Shown here: positions 11,476 through 23,146 of the stretch, in pieces | Position numbering within the stretch: position 1 is the stretch's first letter | Layout: each line of letters begins with the position of its first letter | Assembly (NCBI GenBank): GCA_002633005.1 | Contig: NMRA01000008.1 | Coordinates: forward strand, 1,328,584-1,361,268 | Length of the DNA stretch: 32,685 nt | Origin: Phoronis australis | Lineage: Eukaryota; Phoronida; Phoronidae | Direction: 5' to 3' | Made by a program: the position numbers and the translations under genes | Notes under the pieces: model-generated | The model's input: only the letters and a program-made list of their open reading frames with translations | Database searches by the model: none | What the model was told of the DNA's origin: nothing

Positions 11476-14400
11476 AATTAGACATCTTAATACTGTGATG
11501 TCTATGCCTAAGACTTTCTTTTAATTTTGTCCACAAGGTAATACATCGTGTATTAGCCGTCAAGGCTAGCTTGTGTTGTAAGTGCACGAAAAAAGTCGAA
11601 GGTCTGACTAACTTGGGAAGATTGTTTCTAAGAAACGGCTGATCGGTTCAAACGAAAGTTTCGTTTTGTACCACTGTTCCCCACGACATTGCTTTTGAAA
11701 CTGTTTCATACTTGATTCAGAAAGGAATTTTCAACCTGTAAACAATCAAAACTGTATTTCGAAAGTTGCTTATTGCAGAGCGAGGGTTAAGAGTGAATCA
11801 GGGGACGCAATCTTTTCCTTAATTCTCTCGTTTTATATCAACTGAAGACTGGCAGAAAAAAATACTCGCACCTTCTTAAAAGGTTTTGGTGAATAAGACG
11901 GTTTGAAATTAAAACTAATTGATTTTTGGACAACATACGTCGAAATGTATCATGATCCTCGTTTCGAATACAACGAAATCTTCCCGTGCTCTTGGATTCT
12001 TTAACAATTAACGTGGACATTTTTATCCGTCTCCCCACTGAAGCCGTGGTCGTAATACAGCCTACTTTTGTCAAATATTTAGTTTGTCGATTAATTAATT
12101 AAATGAGTTAAAACTTATATATTTCTGAAAATTCCTAAATCTTGTCAGTTTTAATTTCAAACTGTAAAAAACAATAAAAATGTGAAAAACAAGGACGCAG
12201 CAACCGGGATAATTTGTGTGCAAAGCATGTATATGTCTGTGGGATGTGAGTCATCTAAGCCAGGAGCAAAGAATAGTCATGTAAGCGATGATCTGCATGA
12301 TATTGCGAACGTGTGATAAACTGAAGTTGTGTCTGCTTGAAATGCTACCAAAATGAATTCTAACGGCAGTGAATGACCGTCCTAGCAACTTGAATTCATT
12401 GTGTATGCGATCGTCTAGTACTGTATATTTTTAAATATAAAACAAGACACCTTAAAATAACTTTTGAGATTGAACTATAATTTTTACCTGGGGTCAAGGC
12501 CACCCTAAGCCGTGCCCCATTCACTTATACGGAGAGCGAAAACCAATGCGTGTGCAGATTTCACTCCGTGAGGATGCCGGACGCGTTCCGTAGATGCAAA
12601 ACACTCGCGAGTAAAGTTAGTGTGATTACGCACTTCTTATAATTTCGATAGTGTGGCTCTATATGGCAACAGCTTCAGTGAAATATAATCAAAGCACATA
12701 GTACAGATTCAGTCCAAGTGTAGTATTGGCTTTGCGCTTGTCGCAACAACTACACGGTCGGCGTGACTTGAGTGCTTATGTTAGAAACTAGCCAAGTGTC
12801 TCCAGTGCTTTTTGATGAGGGTGCTATGGTAAGAAGTCGTGTGCGACAGATGGAGCTCGGCAAGGAACATTTGGAAAAATGAAATCTCACGAATTGAAAT
12901 GTATCAACTAAATTATTTATCATTGATGAGAAAGTTGTAACAGAAATACCATACGCAACCTACACCAGAAAGTTACATATAGAAAGAGATTACTTTTTGT
13001 AGGAAATCAGTTTTTAAAAATTCAGGACAACACTGTTCAAAGATTATGAGTAACGCATTCATTACCTTAGTGTTATCATTAAGACATTTTCACTAATAAA
13101 AATATGAAACACAACAAGTCACTTAGCCCCGACGGCTTCTCTTCGTGAAGCTCTTTTTCGGATGATAAATTGACACCAGTTTTGTTGCCTCCTAGTCAAA
13201 TAAAGGGGTGGCATGTTTTGCCCAAGGGCAAAAATGAAGAGAGTATTTTACTATAACGGTGCCTCATTTAACTCCTGAATAATGCCTATTCATTACATAG
13301 TATCCATTAGCTCTGCAAATCGCTTTAAACAGAAATATAGTTTACGAAAATGAAAAAAGTGTCAAAGGTAGGTACATCAGTCATTTGATATGTTGACGAT
13401 GTTGCAGTGTGTTGAACAACCATCCAATGAGACTGGCCCTCTTGTTCTATTAGACTTTGAAAGGCATTTGAGCATTATCATACGCGTATAACGCAGGATC
13501 GTCCTAATAATATCATAGACCCCCCTACGAGTATAGCAATAAAAACGTAAATTGTGTTTCAACAAGTTCTCATGTATCGGCTCAGTCATCAGCGTTAAGA
13601 ATGTCATGAGTTGCGAAGCTGGTCTTACGCGAGTTCAGCCTTGAAAATGAAGGCTCTACTGCATACCACCAAGCATAAAAACACGTGAAGTGCAATTTAA
13701 AAATTTGGTATCAGTGATTTTAAGTTGGACGATGTTACTTTTGTACAACCTACATTGAGTATCGCATTTGACATCAGTGCTTGACATACTTGCATTTGTG
13801 ATAAGACAGGTCACCGTGACCAAGGTCCTCATTATACACACAAGGTGTCTGCACTTCTTATCCAGCTCTTCGGATGGAACACAAACTTTTTATCAATAGA
13901 AGACTTCTTCGAGTTTTAGTGTCAGCTCCGAAATTCAGAGCAAAGTCCAGAATAGGAATGGATGTTTCTGTCTTACGTTTCGCTTTTTACAAACAAAATT
14001 CACTGTGTGTATATTCAACTTAGCCCAAGCTCATGATCAAAAACGCTTCGATTCAAAACAAAGGCTATCACTGATATCGGCTTAGTTTTCAGACATTATT
14101 ACAACTTCTCACGAAACCGAAATTTTTAAAACATTCAAACAACGAAACACGAAAATGTTCAAAGCATCGTTGTAAAATATTTTGTTTCCCAGACCAAAAA
14201 TTGAGTGAAAATGTATCTGTGGAAAAGATGTGTTACACGTACCTTCAGCAGTACTAAATTCTTTTGAGCACACGTTTTCGAAGAGTTGATCTCTCGAAGA
14301 CTTTTCTGTCGACGCAACTCGGCAAAAATAACGGTCACTGCGGTAAAGTTGTGCGGGACCTTGTAACAGCAGGGTGGTGCCTTACCCTGTTTTGTGTGCG

Positions 14401-16391
14401 GGCGTTCCTAGTTTGCTCAAATCCGGCACTGAACCCACGTATGCATCATTAGATGATTTGCTTTGACTTCAAATCCTAACTCCTTAGTGGCCGTGAAACC
14501 CCGGGGCAAGTGCAGTTAAGACGACCCTGTAGTTTAATGTTCACAGTTTCTAACTTAGGAGAAAACTGTCAAATCTGGGTTCGTCCCTTAAATGAGAAAT
14601 GGCGTCTTATTGCGATCCATCGATCATAACTTTACGTCTGAATATTTTGAAATTGGTCGCGGGTGACCACTCAATCTTTTCATAAAGTTTTGTGTCGAAA
14701 TTACGACTTTAAAATTTATGAACGTAGCCGGAAATTCAGGTAGAACAGGTCTCACAAAATACTGCAATATGCTGACCACACTGTATTAAGTCTAGATGAA
14801 TCTAATGACTCTCTGGATCTTCTGTCTGGTTGAAACCAAAGATGTAAAAAATTTATCTGAGTGGATATTCTACGAAACCTAATGACACATGATTGGTGAA
14901 AGGAAAGAAAACTGACCAAAAAGTTACATTTCTCTAGTCTTGGTTTAACTCGACTCACGAGGAGAACAAATTGACGGAAGTTGAGCTAACTTTTTGTTCA
15001 TGGTCCAAGCGGTCTTTAACCACGTAGAGGGCAAATCAACAATAGTTCATGCATGCTAGCTAATTTAATTCATCTCTTAGAAGGATTGCTTATGTCCATC
15101 ACAGTCAATGACTCAAAACTTAGAAGAAATGTTCTGCAAATTAAGTTTTTAATGAAAGGCTCGGGTTCACACCAGGCGAATCCCAAGATATCCATTTGTG
15201 CAAGCTTTAGGCTAGGGAATACTAAGAATTCGACCATCGTCATGCAGCAAACACCGAGTTAAAATGAAAACTCATCTCCTATCTCAAAGACGTTATTTTC
15301 ACAGAGAGGGCGAAGAAATTTCTAGCTGGCGATCATCAAATCCTGTTCCAATATTGGATTTCAAAATTTTGTAATATCAAGTCACGTGAGTCTGTCGTCG
15401 CGAGGGACATCCGCACTCCCACACAAGTTAACGATAGAAATAAACAAACAGGTGCGTTAACACGGACACGTTTAATGATGGTGATAATCAAATTTACGAC
15501 TTTCAAATCGGAACAATTCCTCGACCCCGATGAACAGCCATGCTGATAAAATATGTCAACGAACGATGCGGAAATTACAAGAATGAAACCATGTCCAGTT
15601 TTAGTAGTCACCGCACACAAATAATTCAATGGCTTACAGTACGACTATTTAACCATTCAATACGCTATTATTATTGTTTGGCTGACAGTATCACTGTCGT
15701 TGCCTGTCTTATATTTCTTTTCAGACTTCTTCGCAATGTACATGGGATATGACGTCACTAGAAACAACAGTACCAATGGCGCAACGTTAAATCAGTTTAC
15801 TGTTGATATTACGGATGCATTAGATCAATTATTTGTTTAAACTGCCAAATGATCATTATACCACAGTCAAAAGATAATGATATTGGCGGCTACAGTGGCA
15901 ACGCCAACCCTAAACCTTGAGTGACTGAATTTACAGTTCTGTCGGGAAATGATCCGCAAACCCCCCTACCTCTTTCCATCTGAATTGAGTGAGGGTAAGG
16001 GAAAATGTTACTCGTAGCAAAAACATTTGGGTGTGGTTATCAAAAGTTAAATCTGAAATTTCCTATTTGTCTTTATACAAAGAATTTGCGATCCCCCAAC
16101 TTAGAATAAGAACAAATCATCCAACTACAAGAGAAGTCAAGGCAATTTCAACAGTGAGTTCCGTTGCATGTATGTATTACTTCCTAACCCAAACCGCAGA
16201 GCGTTGCCTCAATACAAGGACAAGACGAACCAGTCAGAGAGTCATTAACAGGCTTCTTGTGGCGGGGAAAACTTAAGCGTCCACGGAACTATGCTATTCT
16301 CGGTGCTCAGTTGTAACAGATTCAACAAGAGAAGTGTAATTCCAGAAGTAGTGTAGAGAATAAACGTCTGGAAACGAAGCCTAAAAACAAT
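11476..16391. other. Stretch without a recognised gene
   Basis: Short open stretches under 100 codons occur on both strands. None has a recognisable domain or supporting splice sites. I see no RNA gene here. Confidence 0.4.
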
Positions 16392-16700
16392 CACAGGGGC
16401 GGTAGGCGCCTGTGCCGTGCATGTGCCCCGTGGGTACTTGATCATACGGTATTTTGATGAGGCGAACGTGCCGCTGCCAAACCGACCAGAATACCCAATA
16501 CTTTTGAGAGACTGCACCTTCCACATTTCATAGAGAGTAAGCACTGAGGTACCTAATTTGTGAGCTCATTCGGGAGCGGTAGGAGCGGGTGGCGGGCACG
16601 TGCCCCCTGTGTATAGTTGACCTCACGGTATTTGGAAACGGCGCGCGTGCCGCTGGATAGCCAAGATGCCCAACATTTTTGACAGACTGCACCCCCCACT
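16392..16700. repeat. Diverged direct duplication of a GC-rich 130-bp unit
   Basis: Two copies lie at 16392-16524 and 16571-16700. Both have the order GGGGCGGTAGG-like start, CATGTGCCCC or CACGTGCCCC, a TTGA...ACGGTATTT block, CGTGCCGCTG, and GAGACTGCACC or CAGACTGCACC near the end. Open minus-strand frames across them follow from their GC content. It looks like two adjacent copies of an unclassified repeat. Confidence 0.65.
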
Positions 16701-18171
16701 GAGGGTAATATCGGGGAATGACGAATAGTCCTTTCATAGCTTTTATGCCAACACCTTTTGGGGCCGGTGTTTAAGTTGAATAAACGACCCTCCTTCAACT
16801 GATTCGTTTTAGTACAGCCAAAAGATGACCAAGGCAAACGTGAAACCGCCCTCTGCTGTACATGCACGCAGGTCTGTGGCAAAGTGAATGGAGCAAGATG
16901 CAAATCAAGAGGAAAACCTTTTCATGAGAGACTTCATCAGCAAGGGGCACACTTTCGTTGGAATATGAGACCGCTAACATTTGCCTCTCCCCCCCCCTCT
17001 CCTCGTGGCCGTAACAATTCGCACCGTCAGGAGCGAAATCGTGGTCACCTGGGCAGTGTGCGAAATGAATTTAGTTAAACGCGGTGGCTTGGCGGCATGA
17101 GAGAATTGGAAAGTTCACAAAGTTTGTCGATGAAAAACTCTCTTGCGCAGACTGATTTTAAATCATCACTCCAGTGACACTCAATAATGTCAAATGTGGC
17201 GGAGGGGTAATAATTATAGAGACTTCTTAGTTCAGACACTGACGGTTAGTTCTTATGTAATAAATTATCTTTAGCTTGCTTGATATTTCGACGACAAGCC
17301 ATATGAACCCAGCTGTACAATTAGTTCACTATCTTGTGATCGAGTTACACAGTTCGCCTTATCAAAATACATTCTATCGTGGGCAAAGCACGCTATAGTC
17401 AGGCCCGGTATTTCATGATTAAAGATTATTATTCCCGTGAGATGGGGCGGTCTTGCTTAGTAGTTATGCCCTATAATTAGGCTCACGTTCTTCTACTTAC
17501 AAATGTGCCCGGCAGAACGTTGAAAAGGAATCTTATTCAACAGACAAAAACAAACTGGAATATGCTCAAAGTAATTATAGCCATTGAGGATAACTAGAAC
17601 AGGAACTAACGTTTTTATTGTTTTGAACTCTCACTAATGTAAAATAAGAATATAATACTGAACTGAGACTACGAACAAGACAGGCTACAGTTCATCATGT
17701 CTAGTGAAACAAAATACGCATTAGTAGTATATGCGTACAGAGTACTAATATATAAAATGTACCGTTGTGTAGATCTTTTCGTGACCTCTTATTATAATCG
17801 ACTGGCGGGAAATGACAATTAGGGCACGCAAGGTCTCCTTTATTGCTTAAACTTTGACCCCCTTGAACTTTGCAACCACGTGGATAATGAAGATATTTCT
17901 AAGGACAGACTTTCGATTGCCCAATTGAATTCTGGTTTCAATCATTCAGATCAAATATCCCGACCATCGCCGATGATAGGCTGAGGTATCTTGAGCGACG
18001 AAAGAACAAAGGAAATTTTAGGCTGACGAATGACTTATAGAATACGAAGAGCATGGGACCCGTCGGGAAATTGAGCACAACTATGAGGCTAACTTTGAAA
18101 TCTATGGAAATTCTAAATTCCCTAGGCTGCAAATATATGTAACTAAAAATGTTGATTTGCAAGACAAAGTG
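16701..18171. other. Gene-free stretch upstream of the secreted-protein gene
   Basis: No coding exon is recognised. The last 70 bases contain GGAAATT and AATTCCC half-sites at 18106-18122, which resemble Rel/NF-kB half-sites, just upstream of the TATA box. Binding is untested. Confidence 0.3.
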
Positions 18172-18208
18172 TATAAATACTGAAACAGACCTGCAGTTTT
18201 CATATTGT
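18172..18208 (+). promoter_or_regulatory. TATA box and initiator of the secreted-protein gene
   Basis: TATAAATA is at 18172-18179. The sequence TCATATT at 18200-18206 matches the initiator consensus YYANWYY, placing the predicted start at A18202, 30 bases after the first T of the TATA box. This gives a 5' untranslated leader of 65 nt before the ATG at 18267. A tight TATA/initiator pair suits an inducible gene. Confidence 0.6.
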
Positions 18209-18266
18209 AACTCACAACAGAGAATTTTTCATAAACACAACACTGAGGAGATCGACTTCGAGAACC

Positions 18267-18279
18267 ATGCATATCGCTC
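18267..18279 (+). CDS. Exon 1 of cytokine-like gene
   Basis: ATG CAT ATC GCT C is followed by a near-ideal donor GTAAGTACT. It supplies only four residues and one base; with the TG of the next exon it makes CTG (Leu), completing the signal-peptide core. Chosen because it lies 65 nt after the predicted start site and because only this join gives a Met-initiated signal peptide. Confidence 0.7.
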
Positions 18280-21200
18280 GTAAGTACTGATGCCTATTTT
18301 TTCTAGTCCACGGCTTAAGGAGAGCAATTTGAAATGATTTCAAACTTATCTGAAACGATTGACAGTGGTTTCGCAATTACAAAAATCTACGAGTTTTGTT
18401 AAAAAAATGAGTCGGCTTTATTGTTGTTTTATAATTTATCAAGGGAATCGAAAATGTGAAGTCGTCAACTTCAAATTGTACAGTGTAGAGGACACTGAAA
18501 CCTCAAAAGCAATTAACGAAGGAACTCCACTCGGTCGACGTTGCTATCTTGTGCAACGCCGTCTTAGAAAATCATTTTGCTCGCGTTTTTGGGGCAGTGA
18601 ACCCATTGTTTTTTTGAATTTTTAATAATGCGAGTTGACGTTTCTAAATACACGATGAGTGCTCCTATTTTTTTTTGCTTGAACTGTTCACGATGTGAAC
18701 ACTTTACTTGGGCACTTTCATATGATCTTACCTACGTACTTACTTTAAGTTCAATAGTAAGGTCTGCCTCCGCATATTTAATTTACTTCGGTTTGAACGA
18801 GGATTTCGTGACGTTTATTGTAATTAACATTGTGTGATTTCGACGTTTGCAAGGCATTTTTCAAGTTATTCCTTAATAGCAATAATCAGTGCCGGCAGTC
18901 ATTTAGGGGTCCCGAGGCAACAACCCTTCAATAGATTTTACGGTCCGGCACTAATTATGTGAAATTTAAATGCCATCGGGTTCGGACTCAGCAAACCTTT
19001 GTGCCCCCAATGCTTTTTACCGTCCCGAGTTCTGAGAACAGTTATTATATTTCAGTGCTAGTAACCGTCTCATGTCTGAGTGCGATGTGTAGATCGCTGC
19101 CATTGACAGCTCACGGTACGGGAAACATCGCAACAACGCTAAACGTTATCACCAATACTACGGCATTCACAAAAATGACACCTCCGTCAACAGTCGCAAC
19201 GAACGACAAAGTTACTGCCAGTATTGCCGCTATCACACGGGCTACATTAACGACCCAGCCAAGCGAAGCCAACGGTGCTCAAAACGATCCCCTGCCTGAC
19301 AGTCAAAATAGCGTAGACACAGCTGGTACCATTGAAACGTTGCATGGTATCAAAAGGCAAGCCGACGCATTGTTAACACTTACCAGGGACATGCTGAACG
19401 AATACGTAAGTTACGTCATTATTATTACTCTAATTAAAACAGATAGTACTTCATGCTCGTGAACAAGGTTTTGTTCAGGCATACTGTTACAGCACTGATA
19501 TAGGAAAACTGCTAGAAAACGTCATGGACCTTGCGCTCCTACCGTACAAAAATCCGTTTGTCACTGATTTATAAAAAGAAGAGAGAAACAATACGCTCGT
19601 GTATTACCAAACCACTAACTGAAAAAGATCACAAAGGTGTACATTAACTTGAAGAAAATGGCCTTTAGGTGCCGACTTTCTCATGGAGAAGAAAACTGGT
19701 TTTGCAAAGGTCATCGGCTTTCAAGGAAAATACAGATTATTTCTTCTATTTCTCGGAATTTTGAGTTAACTGACATGCCGTTCTTTGCAGGCCTACTAGT
19801 CGCCATTTTGCATGCACTTTTTTCTACGTGAAAGATGAAAAAATTAAATTTTACCCGAGTCGTTTTTTGAGTTTGTCTCCATCGTTCGCAAAAATTAAAA
19901 CTAAATACAAACGATCTTAATTTATTACTAGCAAGTAGCAGTTAACAACTCACAAGAACGCAGACGATAGATTTCTTCGAAATATAAAAGCAAGCCAAAA
20001 AACTTCCCCGACCTTTTTCATTCCGGATGTCAAGTGATCTCGTGCTTTTGAAAAATTGGAGAGCGAAAATTCTCTCCAGATTTTATGAAATTAGTGCATG
20101 TTGCGACTAAATGTTTACTCACGCCTATAAGAACCAAATTATAAATTATAAAAATGATCAGGAAGTTGCTGCGTCAATCATGAGCGGGTTACTTTGACCC
20201 CTATCTGTCGAAATATCTCTTCACCAAGATACATCCTAGGCTAAGTCACGCCTTGCATTTACTTACTTCAGTATCAAAATAAGACGATCCACCTATACTA
20301 TCCACGTATTTCCTCACATAATGTACCCATCTGCGTACTGAGCTGAGATTATGGTCGCATAGGATCGAGAACAAACGAAACGTTTGCATCGAAGCTATTG
20401 GCGGCTACAAGAATGTAGGTCGCAAAACGTCAAGTTTTGCCAACTGACGTCATTTCGTTATAAACATAACTAGCTGGTAGAGGTACGACAAACGTTGTAA
20501 CACTCTGTACGATTTTCAGAGTGAAGAAATTTATGGTGACGACTTGAGCAATATAATGGACTACCATTGTCCCTCACATTGTACCGACGGCTGTTCAGGG
20601 GGTTGTCAAACCTGCATTATGCTAATCTGCCTCGACTTTTCTGAGGAGGTAAGTAAACCGTTATTTGTACATCCGTTCTCTTGATTTTTTTAGTGTTTCC
20701 ATTTCGTAGCAAAAATATTTATTTATAAAGTGTTGAGTTGTTGCGTTTTTTAGATAGATGGATAGATAGATTATTTATTTGTAATTGAAATGTATATCGT
20801 TTGTACACATTACAATACTTCGTAACAATACATTACGTAATAGCTTTACACAGTCGCAATTTTCTGTCTTTAGTAAGACCACATAAAAGGATTGTCTCTT
20901 GGTAAGGGTAATTATTTAATGCCTTTAAAAACTGGCGGACATTCCCAGTGTCTGTAAAGTCCCGGATATTCCTGGCAAAACACTAAACCCTACATCGTTC
21001 AAAACTTATCAATGGAGTACAAAGTTGTGTTTATATCTGTGAAATACCTAAGTGGGTCGTGCAGTCAAATCTTTGAAGTAAAAATTATCTTGTTGATTTG
21101 TTTGGGTTTAATCATAAAAATTCTTTGAATCGTATTTTTGGACAAGGTTTTGAATTATCGAAATCTGAAATCCGAATCTGACATTTCTGAGATATGATGT

Positions 21201-23066
21201 TCCAACATTAGCAATAACGTGGTGTAGATGCATAATTGATGTGAAATGCTGTCTCAGATTTTGCTTTAAAAAGCTACATTACGTAGAATACATCTTTCGC
21301 TATCCTTCTTGCTAAAAAGAACAATTACAAATTAAAAATAATTCCATTTCTCTCATTTTATGTCATTTTAAAACATAGAAGTAACAAGGTTGATCGAGAA
21401 ACATTGAAACATGATGTACGTTTCGCAAATTACACTCAGCCCTGCTTTTAAAGGGACATTGTCCTTTTACGTCCGAAAAACGCACCTTCGAGACTATTGT
21501 TGCATGGAATAGACATTTTGGAGTTGTTAGCTTTGACCAGAGGTATAAAGCAATGAAACCCATAAATCCGTTGTTTCTTGTGATTGTATTACAAGCGCCA
21601 ATTTTCAGATTTGATTCGTTTTTTCAAAAAATCTTATGCATAACTAAGTCGGATTTATTTAAATAAGAGTGGGAGTGATAAGTGAATTGTGATTTTATTA
21701 CAAATCGCCAACTCTCTACGTTGCCTGCCAGGCATTCGTTGATATTTCTCTGACTTTACCAGATAATACAATTAGAATTCGCCGCCATTTGCTGAGCGCG
21801 ATTCAGATCAGCAAGCAGAGCGTTTCGATGCGACGCGAGAGTTTCAAGTTGGATTTCGCTTTGGGATTGACTGAGATAGGCAGCAATGATTGATCTCGCC
21901 GGGTCAATAGGCTATTAATACGTCTTATTGGTTCGGCGGAACCAGCGAAGTGCAGCCATGCTTTGCCAAAAAGCCGCAAAACAGTCGCTGGATAGGACAT
22001 TACTAACTGCATTTGAATATTTTTTTCATTTCAAATAACAAGTAACGTAATTTGAAAAAAATAATTTTGTGTTGAGTACTCGCCATTTTTGCGTTCTTAG
22101 AACAGTAGAAGCACGGTAGTTAAATGCAGGGGAGGTAATCGTGATCTTTCAAATTGGCGCGCTTTCGAGAAGGTCAATTTTTAAAATGATGCTGTTTGAA
22201 CTAAAATAACTTTTTTCTCTTATTTCATAGAAAACCCCATAGGCATCAAATTAAAACATGAATGAAATGTGAACTGTGTAACTTTTTGTGTAGAAATTAA
22301 AGCGCTAAAATTTGAAATAATCAAAATGTAGAAACAAATAATTACGCCGCGGCGTAAGAAAATCAGTAAACCGGTGAATTGGCGACAGAACTAAGTTTAG
22401 CAACCCATCAAAGACAATAAATATCGTTGCCTGCTAACATTTGCGAGTTCAAGGTTGCAATACCCAGTTCCAATTTGTACGAGTAGGTTAATTTTCTTTC
22501 GGCGTTTTGAGCCGCATCAAAAACTGTGGTTGTGGATATTTGTCACTCCCGAGGCGATGGCATGTGGACACGATATCTGCGAATTTAAATCGAGAATATA
22601 CTATTACAGGACATTGCTTCGACCACCAATAAATTTATTATAAGAGAAACATTAAGCACAAAGCTGGAACACTGATCATAAGGGGTTTCTCAACTAGTCT
22701 ATTTCTTGTTTTTAGTATGGCACCATGGTAATCCAAGCAAGCACGTACCTTGAGTCGCTACTCCCTCTGGTGGGAGAGTTGACAAGAATTGACATCATCA
22801 GAAGTAGAATGCCGAACCTCCGCACATACGCCATTTTTCTAGAGGACTTTCTGTGGACCATTAATAGTATTGTCAAACAACCTGTCTCCTCAGGTTGGAT
22901 TATCAGCGCTAAGGACTCGGTTCAGAGGCTACAAAGCATACTTCCTGTGACGAAACCTCACAGATTTGTTGGGTTGTTGAAGTCGGTTTCCAGAGTGTCA
23001 CAAGTAGTAAGCGACCAGACGAGTCGTCAGATGAGTAATAATCTTTTCCCACAGCCTTCCAATTAA
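18267..23066 (+). CDS. Secreted four-helix, class I cytokine-like protein (spliced gene)
   Basis: Exons 18267-18279, 19056-19405, 20520-20648 and 22716-23066 join in phases 1, 0, 0 into 840 coding bases, 280 residues. Residues 1 to about 19 form a signal peptide (hydrophobic LLVTVSCLSAM core). Residues 26-85 are Thr/Ser-rich with one N-glycosylation sequon (NTT at 38-40). Residues 90-126 form a predicted amphipathic helix; the six mature cysteines lie at 138-158; residues 168-219, 224-242 and 246-272 contain further helices. The minimal first exon, helix A in exon 2 and the remaining helices in the last exon match the layout known for LIF, CLCF1 and cardiotrophin-like genes. The stretch NLRTYAIFLEDFL resembles the helix-B pattern of that family. 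I infer a long-chain class I cytokine acting outside the cell through a gp130-like receptor. It may instead be an unrelated secreted helical protein or a prohormone (KR at 104-105). The gene model is firmer than the family. Confidence 0.72.
18280..19055 (+). other. Intron 1 of cytokine-like gene
   Basis: GTAAGTACT...TTATATTTCAG. It holds short unrecognised open frames. The frame of exon 2 stays open upstream of the acceptor as far as 18959, but that extension lacks a good start and hydrophobic leader. Confidence 0.65.
19056..19405 (+). CDS. Exon 2 of cytokine-like gene (signal peptide end, Ser/Thr stretch, helix A)
   Basis: The acceptor is TTATTATATTTCAG and the donor GTAAGTTAC. The 350 bases give residues 5-121: the rest of the signal peptide, a Thr/Ser-rich probably O-glycosylated linker, then a Leu-rich amphipathic helix (ADALLTLTRDMLNEY). 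The pair KR at 104-105 inside this helix could be a proprotein-convertase site. Without splicing the frame ends at 19462. Confidence 0.75.
19406..20519 (+). other. Intron 2 of cytokine-like gene
   Basis: Non-coding apart from short unrecognised frames such as 19637-19831. It contains a perfect TGACGTCA palindrome at 20445-20452, 68 bases before exon 3. Confidence 0.65.
20520..20648 (+). CDS. Exon 3 of cytokine-like gene (cysteine cluster)
   Basis: The acceptor is CTGTACGATTTTCAG and the donor GTAAGTAAA. The 129 bases encode exactly 43 codons in phase 0 with no stop. It continues helix A (SEEIYGDDLSNIMDY) and then gives CPSHCTDGCSGGCQTC and one more Cys at 158. All cysteines of the mature protein lie here, spaced C-X3-C-X3-C-X3-C-X2-C-X4-C. 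This exon is too short to show up in a simple ORF search. Confidence 0.7.
20649..22715 (+). other. Intron 3 of cytokine-like gene
   Basis: About 2.1 kb. A GATA/GATG-rich run followed by TTATTTATTTGT at 20751-20782 resembles, read on the minus strand, the 3' tail of a LINE or SINE. The imperfect hairpin AAAGGGACATTGTCCTTT sits at 21450-21467. No additional exon is recognised. Confidence 0.55.
20751..20782 (-). repeat. GATA-rich tail of a possible LINE/SINE remnant
   Basis: TAGATAGATGGATAGATAGA then TTATTTATTTGT. Read on the minus strand, ACAAATAAATAA followed by a short CTAT/CCAT microsatellite is typical of retroposon 3' ends. The body of the element is not recognisable. Confidence 0.35.
22716..23066 (+). 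CDS. Exon 4 of cytokine-like gene (remaining helices and stop)
   Basis: The acceptor is TTTCTTGTTTTTAG; 116 codons follow in phase 0 and end at TAA 23064-23066. Predicted helices cover residues 168-188, 195-219, 224-242 and 246-272, all amphipathic with Leu/Ile/Val faces. No cysteine is present. The ATG at 22725 is internal, not a start. Confidence 0.78.
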   Translation, partial: YGTMVIQASTYLESLLPLVGELTRIDIIRSRMPNLRTYAIFLEDFLWTINSIVKQPVSSGWIISAKDSVQRLQSILPVTKPHRFVGLLKSVSRVSQVVSDQTSRQMSNNLFPQPSN

Positions 23067-23137
23067 CAAGACGTTTAAGATCAACGGTTATGCATAATAT
23101 TGAATTTATAGTTATCTATTTTTACACGCAAGTTTAC

Positions 23138-23146
23138 TTATTTATT
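23138..23146 (+). promoter_or_regulatory. AU-rich element in the 3' UTR
   Basis: TTATTTATT, the DNA form of the UUAUUUAUU nonamer, lies 72 bases after the stop codon. Such elements are known to destabilise mRNAs of cytokines and early-response genes. One copy in AT-rich DNA can also arise by chance. Confidence 0.4.

Noticed and set aside
18959-19055. Start of the cytokine-like exon 2 frame upstream of the acceptor
   Set aside because: It gives no signal peptide, while splicing from 18279 gives a complete one in the right phase.
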